Counted from the stretch's first letter, positions 25,123 to 36,355 are shown. The stretch: 64,000 nt of DNA from Massilia sp. Leaf139 (GCF_001424165.1 NZ_LMOJ01000024.1:367749-431748), one strand, 5' to 3'. Translations and numbers: made by a program. The notes: generated by a model from the sequence alone, not told the origin.

Positions 25123-27327
25123 TTATGGATGGGGCAGGGCGCCGAGCGCGCCTTTCACCGCCTCGACCACGCCCTCCCAGTCGCCCGCCGTGCGCTGGCG
25201 GAACAGGCGCGCGCTCGGATACCAGGGCACGTCCGTGCGCTCGGTCAGCCAGCGCCAGTCGGCCACATGGGGCAGCAGCACCCACAGGGGCTTGCCGAGG
25301 GCGCCCGCCAGGTGGGCCACGCTGGTGTCGACCGAAATGACCACGTCCATCAGTTCGCACAGGGCGGCCGTGTCGGAGAAATCGTTCAGGTGCGCATCCA
25401 TGCGCAGCACGCCGGAGGCTTCGAGCACGGCCAGGTCGTCGGCGCGGTGTTCCTTTTGCAGCGAGACGAACTGGCAGTCGAGCGCGAACAGCGGCGCCAG
25501 CTGGGCCAGCGCGATGCTGCGGTTGTGGTCGTTCGCGTGGTGGGCGTTGCCGCTCCACACCAGCCCCACGCGCGGGCGCACGTGGGCGCCCAGGCGCGGC
25601 AGCCATTCGGCCAGGCGCACCGCCTCGGCCGCCAGGTAGCGCGGCGGCGCGGGAATCGAGCGCAAGTCGGTGCCGAAGGCGAGCGGCAAGGTCATCAGGG
25701 GCGCCTGGAAGTCGAAGGGCGGCAACGGGTCGTCGCGCCGCACGATCTGGGCCACGCCCTCGAGCTGTCCCAGCAAGCCCACCAGCGCGCCTTGCACCTC
25801 GAGGATGACGCGGGCGCCGCGCGCCGCCACCAGCGGGGCATAGCGGCAGAACTGCAGGGTGTCGCCCAGTCCCTGTTCGGCGAACAGGAGGATGGTCTTG
25901 CCTTCGAGCGATTCCTGGCCCAGCCACAGGGGCTCGGTAAAGTCGCGTTTCTGACGGTAGACGGTCAGCGCTTCGTTCTTCCAGCGCCATTCGTAGCCGC
26001 GCCAGCCTTCGTCGAGGCGGCCGTGCTGCAGGTTGAGCAGGGCGCGGTTCCAGTGGGCAATCGCATATTCGGGGCTGAGCGCGATGGCGCGGTCGAAGCA
26101 GGCCAGGGCGTCGTCGTACTGGCGCAGGGTTTCGTAGACATTGCCGCGGTTGTTCCAGAGCGGCGCCGTCTCGCCCTTAATGCGCAGCACCTCGTCGTAG
26201 CAGGCGAGGGCATCCTCGATGCGGCCGAGGTCGCCCAGTACGTTGCCGCGGTTGAGCATGGCGTCCATGTGCTCGGGTTCGAGTTCCAGCACCTTGTCGA
26301 AACTGGCGAGCGCTTCCTCGAAGCGGCGCAGGCGCTGCAGCACCAGGCCGCGCCCATTGTGCAGGGCCGGCAGGCCTGGGTCGAGGGCGATGGCGGCATC
26401 GAAGCATTCGAGCGCACCCCTGAAGCGGGCCTGCTCGTGCAGCATGCCGCCGAGGCTGGCGCGGAAGGCGGCCGAGTCGGGTTTCAGGATGATGGCGCGC
26501 TCGAAATCGGCCTGCGCCTCGTTGCCTCGTTTCAGTTGGCGCAGGGTGCCGCCGCGACCGTGCAGGGCGTCGGCCGAATCCGGCGCTTCGGCGAGTGCGG
26601 TGTCATAGGCGGCGAGCGATTCGTCGAGCCGGCCCAGCACGCGCAGCACCTGGCCCAGGTTGACGCGTGCCTCCGTATAGCCGGGACGCAGCACGATGGC
26701 CTGCTCGAAACTGGCGATGGCCTCGTCGGCACGGCCCAGCGACACCAATATGTTGCCGCGGTTGTTGAAGGCTTCGGCATGGCCGGGATTGAGCGTGATC
26801 GCGTGGTTGCAGCTGCCGAGCGCTTCCTCGAAACGTTTCAGATGCTGCAACACGACCGCGCAATTGTTCCAGGCCTCGACATCGCCCGGCGCCAGCGCGA
26901 TCGCGCGGTCGTAGCTCTCGAGCGCTTCCTCGTAACGCTTCAGGCCTTGCAGCACATTGCCGCGGTTATATAAAGCGTCGACATTGTCGGCGTCGAGCCC
27001 GAGTGCCTGCTCATAGCTTTGCAAGGCCGCTTCCTGCTCGCCGATGGCCTTGAAGATATTGCCCAGGTTGCTATACACGGACGAGACGCGTGGATTGACC
27101 TCGATCGCGGCCTGGATGAATTGCAGCGCCAGTTCGTGATTGCCGATCTGGTAACCGAGGATGCCGAGGTGGTGCAGGGCGTCGAAATGGCGCGGCGCGC
27201 GCTGCAGTACTTGTTCGTAGGCGCCGAAGGCATCGTCGAGGCGGCCTTCCTGGTGGGCGGCGAGGCCGCTGGCAAACAGGCGGTTGGCCTCGTTCTGCAC
27301 GGTATTCTGGGGAAGTCTGGATTTCAT
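25123..27327 (-). CDS. TPR protein with C-terminal GT9-like glycosyltransferase domain
   Basis: The protein has 734 residues. About a dozen 34-residue TPR units fill residues 10-440, with typical spans such as AWNNCAVVLQHLKRFEEALG and ALYNRGNVLQGLKRYEEALE. The C-terminal domain (about 470-730) resembles heptosyltransferase-type enzymes: EQGLGDTLQFCRYAPLV, GLVWSGNAHHANDHNRSI and SVDTSVAHLAGALGKPLWVLL. No signal peptide is visible, so it is cytoplasmic. It is divergent from fliC. TPR-glycosyltransferases beside flagellin genes often modify flagellin; that role here is inferred. Confidence 0.88.
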   Translation of the reverse strand: MKSRLPQNTVQNEANRLFASGLAAHQEGRLDDAFGAYEQVLQRAPRHFDALHHLGILGYQIGNHELALQFIQAAIEVNPRVSSVYSNLGNIFKAIGEQEAALQSYEQALGLDADNVDALYNRGNVLQGLKRYEEALESYDRAIALAPGDVEAWNNCAVVLQHLKRFEEALGSCNHAITLNPGHAEAFNNRGNILVSLGRADEAIASFEQAIVLRPGYTEARVNLGQVLRVLGRLDESLAAYDTALAEAPDSADALHGRGGTLRQLKRGNEAQADFERAIILKPDSAAFRASLGGMLHEQARFRGALECFDAAIALDPGLPALHNGRGLVLQRLRRFEEALASFDKVLELEPEHMDAMLNRGNVLGDLGRIEDALACYDEVLRIKGETAPLWNNRGNVYETLRQYDDALACFDRAIALSPEYAIAHWNRALLNLQHGRLDEGWRGYEWRWKNEALTVYRQKRDFTEPLWLGQESLEGKTILLFAEQGLGDTLQFCRYAPLVAARGARVILEVQGALVGLLGQLEGVAQIVRRDDPLPPFDFQAPLMTLPLAFGTDLRSIPAPPRYLAAEAVRLAEWLPRLGAHVRPRVGLVWSGNAHHANDHNRSIALAQLAPLFALDCQFVSLQKEHRADDLAVLEASGVLRMDAHLNDFSDTAALCELMDVVISVDTSVAHLAGALGKPLWVLLPHVADWRWLTERTDVPWYPSARLFRQRTAGDWEGVVEAVKGALGALPHP

Positions 27328-27647
27328 TCGTCTGCGTCACTGGGGGCCGATGTCGGCATCGATGGCGAGTGTAGCGCATCCAGATTACAAGGTGCGCTGA
27401 AGCAGCTTCCCTAAATAAAACTAAAGGTTTTGTCCGGCTCGCCGTGAACGCTTAGGTCGCGGACAGAACGTCGTGTCTTACCGTTCGCATCCGATGCAAA
27501 GTTGCTCACAAACATTTTTTTTAAAAAAGTCCTCAAGGTTTTGCAGAGGTCTCCGTTAAAGAATACAAGCGAGCGGCAAACGCGACGCAAAAAACCAACC
27601 GAACCCTGATAGCAGCACCAAACTGAACTGCCCACTGGAGAATGACC
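27328..27647. other. 320-base divergent region between the TPR-glycosyltransferase and fliC
   Basis: It holds the sigma-28 promoter of fliC at 27422-27448 and a flagellin leader of about 190 bases. A T-rich stretch lies near 27510-27527. I see no other gene. Confidence 0.7.
27422..27448 (+). promoter_or_regulatory. sigma-28 (FliA) promoter of fliC
   Basis: TAAAGGTT, 11 bases, GCCGTGAA against the consensus TAAAGTTT, N11, GCCGATAA: 7/8 and 6/8 matches with exact spacing. The start of transcription would be near 27456, about 190 bases before the fliC ATG. Confidence 0.85.
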
Positions 27648-28469
27648 ATGACTTCGATCAACACCAACCTGTCCTCGCTGAACGCACAACGTAACCTGAC
27701 CAAGTCGGCCGGTGAACTGTCGACCTCGATGCAGCGCCTCTCGTCGGGCCTGCGCGTCAACAGCGCCAAGGACGACGCGGCCGGTATGTCGATCGCTACC
27801 AAGATGGACGCTCAGGTGCGCGGCATGTCGCAGGCATCGCGTAACGCCAACGACGGCATCTCGATGATCCAGACCGCCGACGGCGCGCTGTCGAACATCT
27901 CGGACGCACTGCAGCGTATGCGTGAACTGGCAGTCCAGGGCGCCAACGCCACCAACGGCACGGAAGAATGGTCGAACATCGACACCGAAATCAAGGCGCT
28001 GAACACTGAAATCGGCCGTATCGCTTCGGACACCAAGTTCAACGGTACCGCACTGCTGACCTCGTCGCCAGTCACCAAGGACATCCAGGTGGGCGCCGAT
28101 TCGGGCCAGAAGATCACCGTCAGCTTCGGCGCCAACACCGCCTACGCCGGCCTGGCAGCCACCGACGTCGACGTCACCGACGTGGCATCGGCATCGGACG
28201 CCATCGCCAAGATCGACGGCGCCCTGAAGGCCCTGAACACCGAGCGTTCGTCGCTGGGTACCGCCCAAAACCGCATGGGCTACGCCATCAGCAACCTGGC
28301 AACCTCGATCGAGAACCAGTCGGCAGCGAAGAGCCGCATCACCGACACCGACTACGCTGCTGAAACCAGCAAGCTGAGCCGCTCGCAGATCCTGCAGCAG
28401 GCAGGTACCGCGATGCTGGCCCAGGCCAACTCGGCACCGAACAGCGTGATGTCGCTGCTCCGCGGTTAA
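27648..28469 (+). CDS. fliC: flagellin FliC (short form)
   Basis: The predicted product has 273 residues, made of the conserved D0/D1 ends with almost no variable D2/D3 region. The N-terminus is INTNLSSLNAQRNL...MQRLSSGLRVNSAKDDAAG and the C-terminus is SRITDTDYAAETSKLSRSQIL...SVMSLLRG. GGAG at 27637-27640 lies 7 bases from the ATG at 27648. The ATG at 27642 is too close to it. It is the main filament subunit, transcribed from the sigma-28 promoter upstream and followed by flaG and fliD on the same strand. Confidence 0.97.
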   Translation: MTSINTNLSSLNAQRNLTKSAGELSTSMQRLSSGLRVNSAKDDAAGMSIATKMDAQVRGMSQASRNANDGISMIQTADGALSNISDALQRMRELAVQGANATNGTEEWSNIDTEIKALNTEIGRIASDTKFNGTALLTSSPVTKDIQVGADSGQKITVSFGANTAYAGLAATDVDVTDVASASDAIAKIDGALKALNTERSSLGTAQNRMGYAISNLATSIENQSAAKSRITDTDYAAETSKLSRSQILQQAGTAMLAQANSAPNSVMSLLRG

Positions 28470-28509
28470 TATCAGAGCGGTATAATCGATAAAGAGTATT
28501 GATGAACTG

Positions 28510-28536
28510 ACGATGCGGGGCAGAGCCCCGCATCGT
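28510..28536 (+). terminator. stem-loop between fliC and flaG, without T run
   Basis: Perfect 12-base arms ACGATGCGGGGC and GCCCCGCATCGT flank the loop AGA. No T run follows, so it may stabilise the fliC message or partly attenuate read-through into flaG rather than end transcription fully. Confidence 0.6.
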
Positions 28537-28557
28537 CGTTCCACGGGAGGTGTTCCG

Positions 28558-28920
28558 ATGTTGCAACCGTTAAACGCTGGAAACCCAATGGCCGTCGCCG
28601 GCAACGGCGCACGGCCATCTGTCGATGGGGCAGCCAGGATTGCCGCTCCCGTTGCCGCTGCGCCCGCCGCGTCCGTCAAGACCGATAAGCAGCCCCAGCA
28701 TGCCGAGCTGAGCAACGCGGTCGCCGACCTCAACAAGGTGGCCCAGGCCGCCTCGCAGGGCGTGCGTTTTTCGGTCGACGAGGACACTGGCCGCACCGTG
28801 GTCAAGGTGGTCGACACCCAGACCGACAAGGTGCTGCGCCAGATCCCCACGGTCGAGGCGCTCAAACTCTGGCGCTCGATCGAGCAGATGCAAGGCGTGA
28901 TGTTGCGCGACAAGGCTTGA
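28558..28920 (+). CDS. flaG: flagellar protein FlaG
   Basis: The predicted product has 120 residues. The C-terminal half, VRFSVDEDTGRTVVKVVDTQTDKVLRQIP, is the FlaG domain. FlaG influences filament length and is usually found between fliC and fliD, as here. The start ATG at 28558 has GGGAGG 7 bases upstream. The open frame continues upstream through the stem-loop, but that part is not expected to be translated. Confidence 0.94.
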   Translation: MLQPLNAGNPMAVAGNGARPSVDGAARIAAPVAAAPAASVKTDKQPQHAELSNAVADLNKVAQAASQGVRFSVDEDTGRTVVKVVDTQTDKVLRQIPTVEALKLWRSIEQMQGVMLRDKA

Positions 28921-28956
28921 GGCAGGACGCCTCGGGCATATTGAAGGGAGAATCGC

Positions 28957-30312
28957 ATGGCGACTATTAGCGGCGCAGGCATGTTGTCGGGACTGCCGGT
29001 GGACGACCTGGTGTCGGGACTGATGCGGGTCGAGCAGCAGCCCTTGGCGAACCTGCAATCGAAACAGGCCAGCTTCAATGCCAAGCTGTCGGCCTTCGGC
29101 ACCCTGAAAAGCGCGGTGTCGGCCTTCCAGACCGCGGTCAAGAACGTCTCGGGCGACGCGCTCTCGGCGCTTACCGCCACCTCCAGCAAGACCGACACGG
29201 TCGGCGTCTCCGCCGCCAAGGGCAGCGGCGCCACCGCCGGCACCTATTCGATCGAAGTGAGCAAGCTGGCGCAAAGCGACAAGCTCGTGTCCGCCGGCGT
29301 CGCCCCGGACGCGAAGTTCACCGCGGCCGGCGGCAGCATGAGCATCACCATCGGCGGCAAGACCACGGCCGTCACGGCGACCGACGGTTCGCTCTCGAGC
29401 CTGTCGAACGCCATCAATAAAGCCAATGCGGGCGTCACCGCCACCATCCTGAACGACGGCACCAGCGACCGCCTCGTCATCACCGGCAACAACACCGGCA
29501 CCGCCAACGGCGTCACCATCGCCGCCACCGGCGAGCTGGCCCAGTTCGCCACCGGCGCCGGCAGCACCATGACCAAGTCGCAGACGGCGCAAAATGCCGA
29601 GATGACGATCGACGGCGTGCCGGTCTCGAAAGCCTCGAACACCGTCACCGACGCGATCAAGGGCGTGACCCTGAACCTGGCCCAGACCAACGTCGGCAGC
29701 CCGGTCAAGGTCACCCTGGCGAAGGATACGGCGGACGTCACCAAGAACATCACGGCGTTTGTTGATGCCTACAACACGCTGGCGACGGCGGTCAACAAGC
29801 AGACGGCATTCAACGCCACCACCAAGACCGGCGCCGTGCTCAATGGCGACGCCTCGGCACGCTCGATCCTGACCGGCATCCGCGCCGAACTGGGCAAGGC
29901 GGTCGGCGACGCCGGCGGCCTCAAAACGCTGTCTGACATCGGCATCTCCTTCCAGCGCGACGGCACCCTGAAGCTGGAAAAGCCGGATAAGCTGAAAACC
30001 GCACTGGAAACCAATTTCACCGCCGTGTCGAGCCTGTTCGGCGGCAGCGACGGCGTCGCCACCCGCCTGACCAAGGTGACCGACGAGATGCTGGGTTCGA
30101 AGGGCGTGTTCAAGACCCGCACCGACGGCCTGAACGCCACCATCAGCAGCCTGGGCAAGAGCCAGGACCGGATGGAGCTGCAACTGGCGCAAACCGAGAA
30201 GCGCTACCGCGCGCAGTTCACCTCGCTCGATACGATGATGGTGAACATGCAGAGCATGAACAGCTATTTGAGCCAGCAGTTGGCGGCGCTGGCGGCGAAT
30301 TCGGGGTATTGA
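28957..30312 (+). CDS. fliD: flagellar filament cap protein FliD
   Basis: The protein has 451 residues. The N-terminal FliD domain (GMLSGLPVDDLVSGLMRVEQQPLANLQSKQ) and C-terminal helical domain (TDGLNATISSLGKSQDRMELQLAQTEKRYRAQFTSLDTMM) are both present. FliD caps the filament and folds incoming flagellin. GGGAGAA lies upstream of the ATG. It is the last gene of fliC-flaG-fliD and ends at an intrinsic terminator. Confidence 0.96.
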   Translation: MATISGAGMLSGLPVDDLVSGLMRVEQQPLANLQSKQASFNAKLSAFGTLKSAVSAFQTAVKNVSGDALSALTATSSKTDTVGVSAAKGSGATAGTYSIEVSKLAQSDKLVSAGVAPDAKFTAAGGSMSITIGGKTTAVTATDGSLSSLSNAINKANAGVTATILNDGTSDRLVITGNNTGTANGVTIAATGELAQFATGAGSTMTKSQTAQNAEMTIDGVPVSKASNTVTDAIKGVTLNLAQTNVGSPVKVTLAKDTADVTKNITAFVDAYNTLATAVNKQTAFNATTKTGAVLNGDASARSILTGIRAELGKAVGDAGGLKTLSDIGISFQRDGTLKLEKPDKLKTALETNFTAVSSLFGGSDGVATRLTKVTDEMLGSKGVFKTRTDGLNATISSLGKSQDRMELQLAQTEKRYRAQFTSLDTMMVNMQSMNSYLSQQLAALAANSGY

Positions 30313-30337
30313 GTTTTAGTCGGATGGTTAAATGAAG

Positions 30338-30364
30338 AATGCCCGCGAATGCGGGCATTTTTTT
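30338..30364 (+). terminator. intrinsic terminator after fliD
   Basis: Arms AATGCCCGC and GCGGGCATT with a 4-base loop are followed by a T run (30358-30364). Confidence 0.92.
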
Positions 30365-30387
30365 GTGCGTGTGATCGAGCGTTCGAG

Positions 30388-30470
30388 ACGCGTGGACACA
30401 GGGCGCCCACCCTACGGTATCGTTAGCCGCTGCATACCGTAGGGTGGGCGCCCCGAGCCCACGCGTTCAC
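30388..30470. repeat. inverted pair of GTAGGGTGGGC palindromic repeats (locus b)
   Basis: Two inverted copies lie between fliD and the minus-strand GGDEF gene. The left ends in GCGCCCACCCTACGGTAT and the right is ATACCGTAGGGTGGGCGC followed by GAGCCCACGCGTTCAC. The inner ends CCTACGGTAT and ATACCGTAGG are perfect complements, so the whole locus could fold as one long hairpin. Confidence 0.8.
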
Positions 30471-30493
30471 GGTTTGCAAACCGACGGCACGTC

Positions 30494-32050
<1,557 letters not shown>

Positions 32051-32161
32051 GATGCAAGCTTACGTATTTACTGTGCAGCAATGATAAGCACCTTTTCATT
32101 CCGGCATCGCACGAAAAGAGGCTAAAAAGCATCTTACTTACGGCAATGCATAAAACCTTGT

Positions 32162-32809
32162 CTATTCGACCAACTGGTTGCGGATCGCGTAATGGGTCAG
32201 CTCGGCGCTGGTCTTCAGGTTCATCTTCGCCAAGAGGCGGGCCCGGTATTCGCTGACGGTCTTGACCGACAGCGACAGCTCGCGCGCGATCTCGCTCACC
32301 GTCTTGCCGGAGGCGATCATGGTCAGGGTCTGGAATTCGCGATCGGACAGGCTGTCGTGGGCCGGGGCGTCGTGGTCGCCGCCGACCTGGCTGGCCAGCG
32401 CCTGGGCCAGGGTGGCGCTGACGTATTTCTGACCGCCCGCGACCTGGCGGATGGCAGTGACGAGCTCGCGCGGCGCGCTCTGCTTGGTGAGATACCCGGC
32501 GGCGCCGGCCTTCAGGGCGCGGATCGCGTACTGGTCTTCGCGGTGCATCGACAGCATCAGCACGGCCAGCTCGGGGCGCTCCTGCTTGATCTGCTTGAGC
32601 ACCTCGATGCCGTTCCGGTCAGGCATCGAGATATCGAGCAGCATCACGTGGCAGCGCGATTTGCGGAACAGCTTGATGGCGTCCAGCCCGTTCTCGGCCT
32701 CGCCGGCGACGACGATGTCGCGCTGCTCGGCCAGGATCTGTTTCAGGCCCTCGCGCACGATGGCATGGTCGTCGGCGATGAAAACGCGGATGGTGGCTTT
32801 GTCGGTCAT
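32162..32809 (-). CDS. NarL/FixJ-family response regulator
   Basis: The protein has 215 residues. The receiver domain has the acidic pair IADDH, the phospho-acceptor D59 (MLLDISMPDRNG) and the conserved lysine in LTKQ. The C-terminal LuxR-type helix-turn-helix has LSDREFQTLTMIASGKTVSEIARELSLSVKTVSEYRARL. It is a DNA-binding transcription factor. The HisKA_3 kinase lies 112 bases upstream on the same strand and is the obvious cognate kinase. Confidence 0.95.
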   Translation of the reverse strand: MTDKATIRVFIADDHAIVREGLKQILAEQRDIVVAGEAENGLDAIKLFRKSRCHVMLLDISMPDRNGIEVLKQIKQERPELAVLMLSMHREDQYAIRALKAGAAGYLTKQSAPRELVTAIRQVAGGQKYVSATLAQALASQVGGDHDAPAHDSLSDREFQTLTMIASGKTVSEIARELSLSVKTVSEYRARLLAKMNLKTSAELTHYAIRNQLVE

Positions 32810-32921
32810 TGTTATTGGGTCATTTATTGGAAGCGCCTAACAAAGCCCTCAGGGCAAGGCGCATCGTCGAAGACAGTACGATTGTACGGCGAGACGATGC
32901 AACGCCGCCATGAGGGATTTG

Positions 32922-34379
32922 TCAGGTGCTCGGGGGCGCCAACCTGATCTTGATGGTCACAATCGTGCCACCTCCGGGCGCTGCCGACAAGGTCAGGGTG
33001 CCGCCCAGCGCGCGCGCCCGTTCGCTCATGCCGCGCAGGCCGAAGGAGGCGGGCTTCAAGCGGTCGGCCGGGGCGATACCGCGGCCGTTGTCGCAGATGG
33101 CCAGGGTCAGGTGCTGGCGCTGGCGCCGCAGGGTGACGGTCACGCGGGTGGCGCCGGCATGCTTGGCCACATTCGTCAGCGCCTCCTGGAAAACGCGGAA
33201 CAGCGCCGAAGCGTGGTCGGGATCCAGATCGATCTCGCGTTCGGCGCTGCGGAACACGCAGGCGATGCCGGAACCTTTTTCGAATTCGCGTGCCTGCCAC
33301 TCGAGCGCGGCGACGATGCCCAGATCCAGCGTCGACGGCCTCAGGTCGAGCGAGATCCGATGCACGGCATCGATGGTTCGGTCGACCAGGTCGTCGAGGT
33401 AGGTGGCCTTTTCCAGGAGCAGGGGCTGCTCCTGCGGCAGACGCGCGGCCAGCATCGACAGCGCCATCTTGATGGCCGTGAGGTTGCCGCCCAGGTCGTC
33501 GTGGATCTCGCGCGCGATGCGGGCCCGTTCCTGCTCCTTCACCTGCTCGATGTGGTCGGTCAGTTCGGCCAGGCGCGCGCGCGAACGCAGGGTCTCCTGC
33601 TGCTCGATCTTGCTGTCGGTGATGTTGGTCATGATCCCGTCCCACTGCACCGCGCCGCCGGGGGCGGCATGGGGCGTGGCGCGCAGGTTGATCCATTTGA
33701 CGTCGCGCCAGGCGTCGATCCAGATCCGGCCCTCCCAGTTCCAGGCCGAGAGCGAAATCTTCGACACCGCCATCGCCTCCAGGTAGCCCTTGCGGTCTTC
33801 CGGCAGGATCAGGCGCAGGAACAGGTCGGGATCGTGCTGCAGCGCGCTTGGTTGCACCCCGAGCAGGGGCGCGCAGCCGTCGCTCAGATAGGGAAAGGCG
33901 TGGCGTCCATCCGCACCCAGGGTGAACTGGTAGACCAGGCCCGGCGTGTGGTTGACGATGGCATTGAAGCGCGCCTCGGACATGGCCAGTGCCTGCGCCA
34001 GCGTGGTCGACGCGGCCAGTTCGGACGAGAGGTCGTCGCCGACCGCCAGCAGCAGGGCGCGGCCGTCGCGCTGGGTGCGCAGGAAGGTCAGCTTGACGGG
34101 ATAGCTGCTGCCGTCGGCGCGGCGCAGTTCGGTGCGCAGGCAACGCTGCTCGCCGATGTCCTCGCCCAGGCCGGCCAGCAGGGCGCTCAAGGTCGCCTCG
34201 TCGAGGCTGGGCGCGATGTCGGGCGCGCGCATGCTCTTCAGCGTTTCGGCGTCATAGCCGAGATTGGCGCGCGCGCTGGAATTGACGTCGACCAGGGAGA
34301 GCGTCGCAGCGTCGATCAGGAGAATTTCGGCGGGCGCGGCATGCATCGGCGCCGCCAGCAGGGGTTCGTTGTTCGTCAT
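32922..34379 (-). CDS. PAS sensor histidine kinase of the HisKA_3 (NarX/DegS) type
   Basis: The predicted product has 485 residues. Two PAS-like regions (about 15-120 and 135-260) precede the HisKA_3 helix with the phosphorylated His in AREIHDDLGGNLTAIKM (H293), then a HATPase_c domain (FQEALTNVAKHAGA, CDNGRGI, GLRGMSERA). No membrane helix is visible in this protein; the membrane protein gene just upstream overlaps it by 4 bases (ATGA). The start at the ATG 34379 is set by that overlap. It is the partner of the NarL-type regulator downstream. Confidence 0.93.
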   Translation of the reverse strand: MTNNEPLLAAPMHAAPAEILLIDAATLSLVDVNSSARANLGYDAETLKSMRAPDIAPSLDEATLSALLAGLGEDIGEQRCLRTELRRADGSSYPVKLTFLRTQRDGRALLLAVGDDLSSELAASTTLAQALAMSEARFNAIVNHTPGLVYQFTLGADGRHAFPYLSDGCAPLLGVQPSALQHDPDLFLRLILPEDRKGYLEAMAVSKISLSAWNWEGRIWIDAWRDVKWINLRATPHAAPGGAVQWDGIMTNITDSKIEQQETLRSRARLAELTDHIEQVKEQERARIAREIHDDLGGNLTAIKMALSMLAARLPQEQPLLLEKATYLDDLVDRTIDAVHRISLDLRPSTLDLGIVAALEWQAREFEKGSGIACVFRSAEREIDLDPDHASALFRVFQEALTNVAKHAGATRVTVTLRRQRQHLTLAICDNGRGIAPADRLKPASFGLRGMSERARALGGTLTLSAAPGGGTIVTIKIRLAPPST

Positions 34380-35011
34380 GGTTCGCTCCCCGGTTTGCGG
34401 CGCCGGCGCCAGAGCGAGACGAAGCGGCGCAGGGCGCGCGCGCTGCGCGTGGCGTGGCGGCTGCCGAAAGGCACCGAGGGTTTGAGTTGCTGCCGCAGCC
34501 GGCGCAGCACGCGGCGCAGGCCGGACGCCGAACGGCGGGCCTGGGCATACAGCGGGCTGGCCCGGAAGCGGGCGATGAGCTGATCCTTGAACACCATGAA
34601 GCGATTGTGCCACCGCGCGAACCAGACGAGCGCCAGCAAGGACGGCAGCGTCAGCACGTAGATGCGCGCCACCACCATCGCGCCGCCGACCTTGGCCAGC
34701 ACAAAGGTGGCGACGCCGGTAAAGGCGTGGCCCTTGGCGATCGCCAGCAGCGCCAGGAACTTGATCGGCAGGAGCAGCAGGCCGGGCAGGGCAAAGGCCA
34801 GCAGCGCGGCCCAGGGCGGCAGGCGGCGCATCCCGCTCTCGAGCGCGCGCAGCGGCGGCCAGGCGGCCAGCGCCCCGGCCCAGCGGCTGCCCGCCGCCCA
34901 CAGCCATTGTTCGAGCAGCAGCAACAGCGCCACGACGTACAGCAGCGGCGCCAGCAGCGGGCTGCGCGGGGGAAGTCGGCTCGTCGTGGCGGGGCTTGTC
35001 ATCCTGCGCAT
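34376..35011 (-). CDS. multi-pass membrane protein, coupled to the histidine kinase
   Basis: The protein has 211 residues with about three to four hydrophobic segments (about 18-40, 65-90 and 95-125) and a very basic Arg-rich C-terminal tail. I do not recognise the family. It overlaps the kinase start by 4 bases, so it is translated with the kinase and could anchor or signal to it. It diverges from greB, with about 100 bases between. Confidence 0.75.
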   Translation of the reverse strand: MRRMTSPATTSRLPPRSPLLAPLLYVVALLLLLEQWLWAAGSRWAGALAAWPPLRALESGMRRLPPWAALLAFALPGLLLLPIKFLALLAIAKGHAFTGVATFVLAKVGGAMVVARIYVLTLPSLLALVWFARWHNRFMVFKDQLIARFRASPLYAQARRSASGLRRVLRRLRQQLKPSVPFGSRHATRSARALRRFVSLWRRRRKPGSEP

Positions 35012-35113
35012 GATACGGCATCCGCAGCCCCTTTCCTTAGGCGAAGCTGAGCCGGACTGCGCACGTTCCGCTAGCGTTTCTCAGGGCGGCCGGACTGGGG
35101 CTACAATGGACGA

Positions 35114-35680
<567 letters not shown>

Positions 35681-35737
35681 GCCGGCCGAAGGCGGCCGGG
35701 ACTGGTAAGATGCTGGTTTGGCGCACTTGGCACCTTC

Positions 35738-36346
35738 ATGAACCACTCCAACGACACCGCACGCGAGTCCGACGTCCTGGCCGCGCTGCGGCAGGCCACG
35801 GCCACCCGCCACGAACGCCTCGACAGCGGCCTGCCGCTCGCGGCGCCCGACGCCACCCTGGCCGACTACGCCCGCCACCTGCACCTGCTGCGCGCCTGGC
35901 TGCTGCCGCTCGACGCCTGGCAGCAGGGATTCAGCGACGGCCCGCAAGGCGCGGCCGGGATCGCCGCCGCTTCGCACCTGGCCCTGATCGACGCCGACCT
36001 GGCCGAGCCGGCGCTGGCCCCCTACGCCAGCTGCGCACACGTGCACACCCTCCAGCAACCATGGCCGGCGCAGGCCAGCGCCGCCTACCGCTGGGGCGTG
36101 GCCTATGTCGTCGAGGGTTCCCAGCTGGGCGGCGCCGTCTTGTATAAACGCCTGGCCGAGCGGCTCGCACCGCATCCGCTGCGCTACCTGCGCGGCGCGG
36201 GCGAGGGCGGCCCCGGCCCGCGCTGGCGCGCCTTCATGGCGGCGCTGCGCGAGCAGGTGCGCAGCGAAGGAGAGGTTGCAGAGGCTTGCGCGGGGGCGTG
36301 CGATGCGTTTGATCGGATCCTGGCGCTGGCGTTCGATCGGCATTGA
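35738..36346 (+). CDS. biliverdin-producing heme oxygenase
   Basis: The protein has 202 residues. The N-terminal LRQATATRHERLD supplies the heme-ligand His (H25), and the distal block YVVEGSQLGGAVLYKRL is typical of bacterial heme oxygenases (BphO/HemO class). It opens heme to biliverdin, CO and iron. No phytochrome or TonB heme receptor is in the window, so whether it serves iron supply or chromophore synthesis is open. It lies downstream of greB, possibly co-transcribed. Confidence 0.9.
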   Translation: MNHSNDTARESDVLAALRQATATRHERLDSGLPLAAPDATLADYARHLHLLRAWLLPLDAWQQGFSDGPQGAAGIAAASHLALIDADLAEPALAPYASCAHVHTLQQPWPAQASAAYRWGVAYVVEGSQLGGAVLYKRLAERLAPHPLRYLRGAGEGGPGPRWRAFMAALREQVRSEGEVAEACAGACDAFDRILALAFDRH

Positions 36347-36355
36347 GGCACGATT

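Noticed and set aside
28482..28517. TATAAT and a sigma-28-like string between fliC and flaG
   Set aside because: No -35 box at the right distance, and the -10 half of the sigma-28-like string matches poorly; read-through from fliC explains flaG expression.
34380..35021. N-terminal extension of the HisKA_3 kinase frame to 699 residues
   Set aside because: That part lies out of frame over the membrane protein gene; the ATGA overlap at 34376-34379 sets the kinase start.
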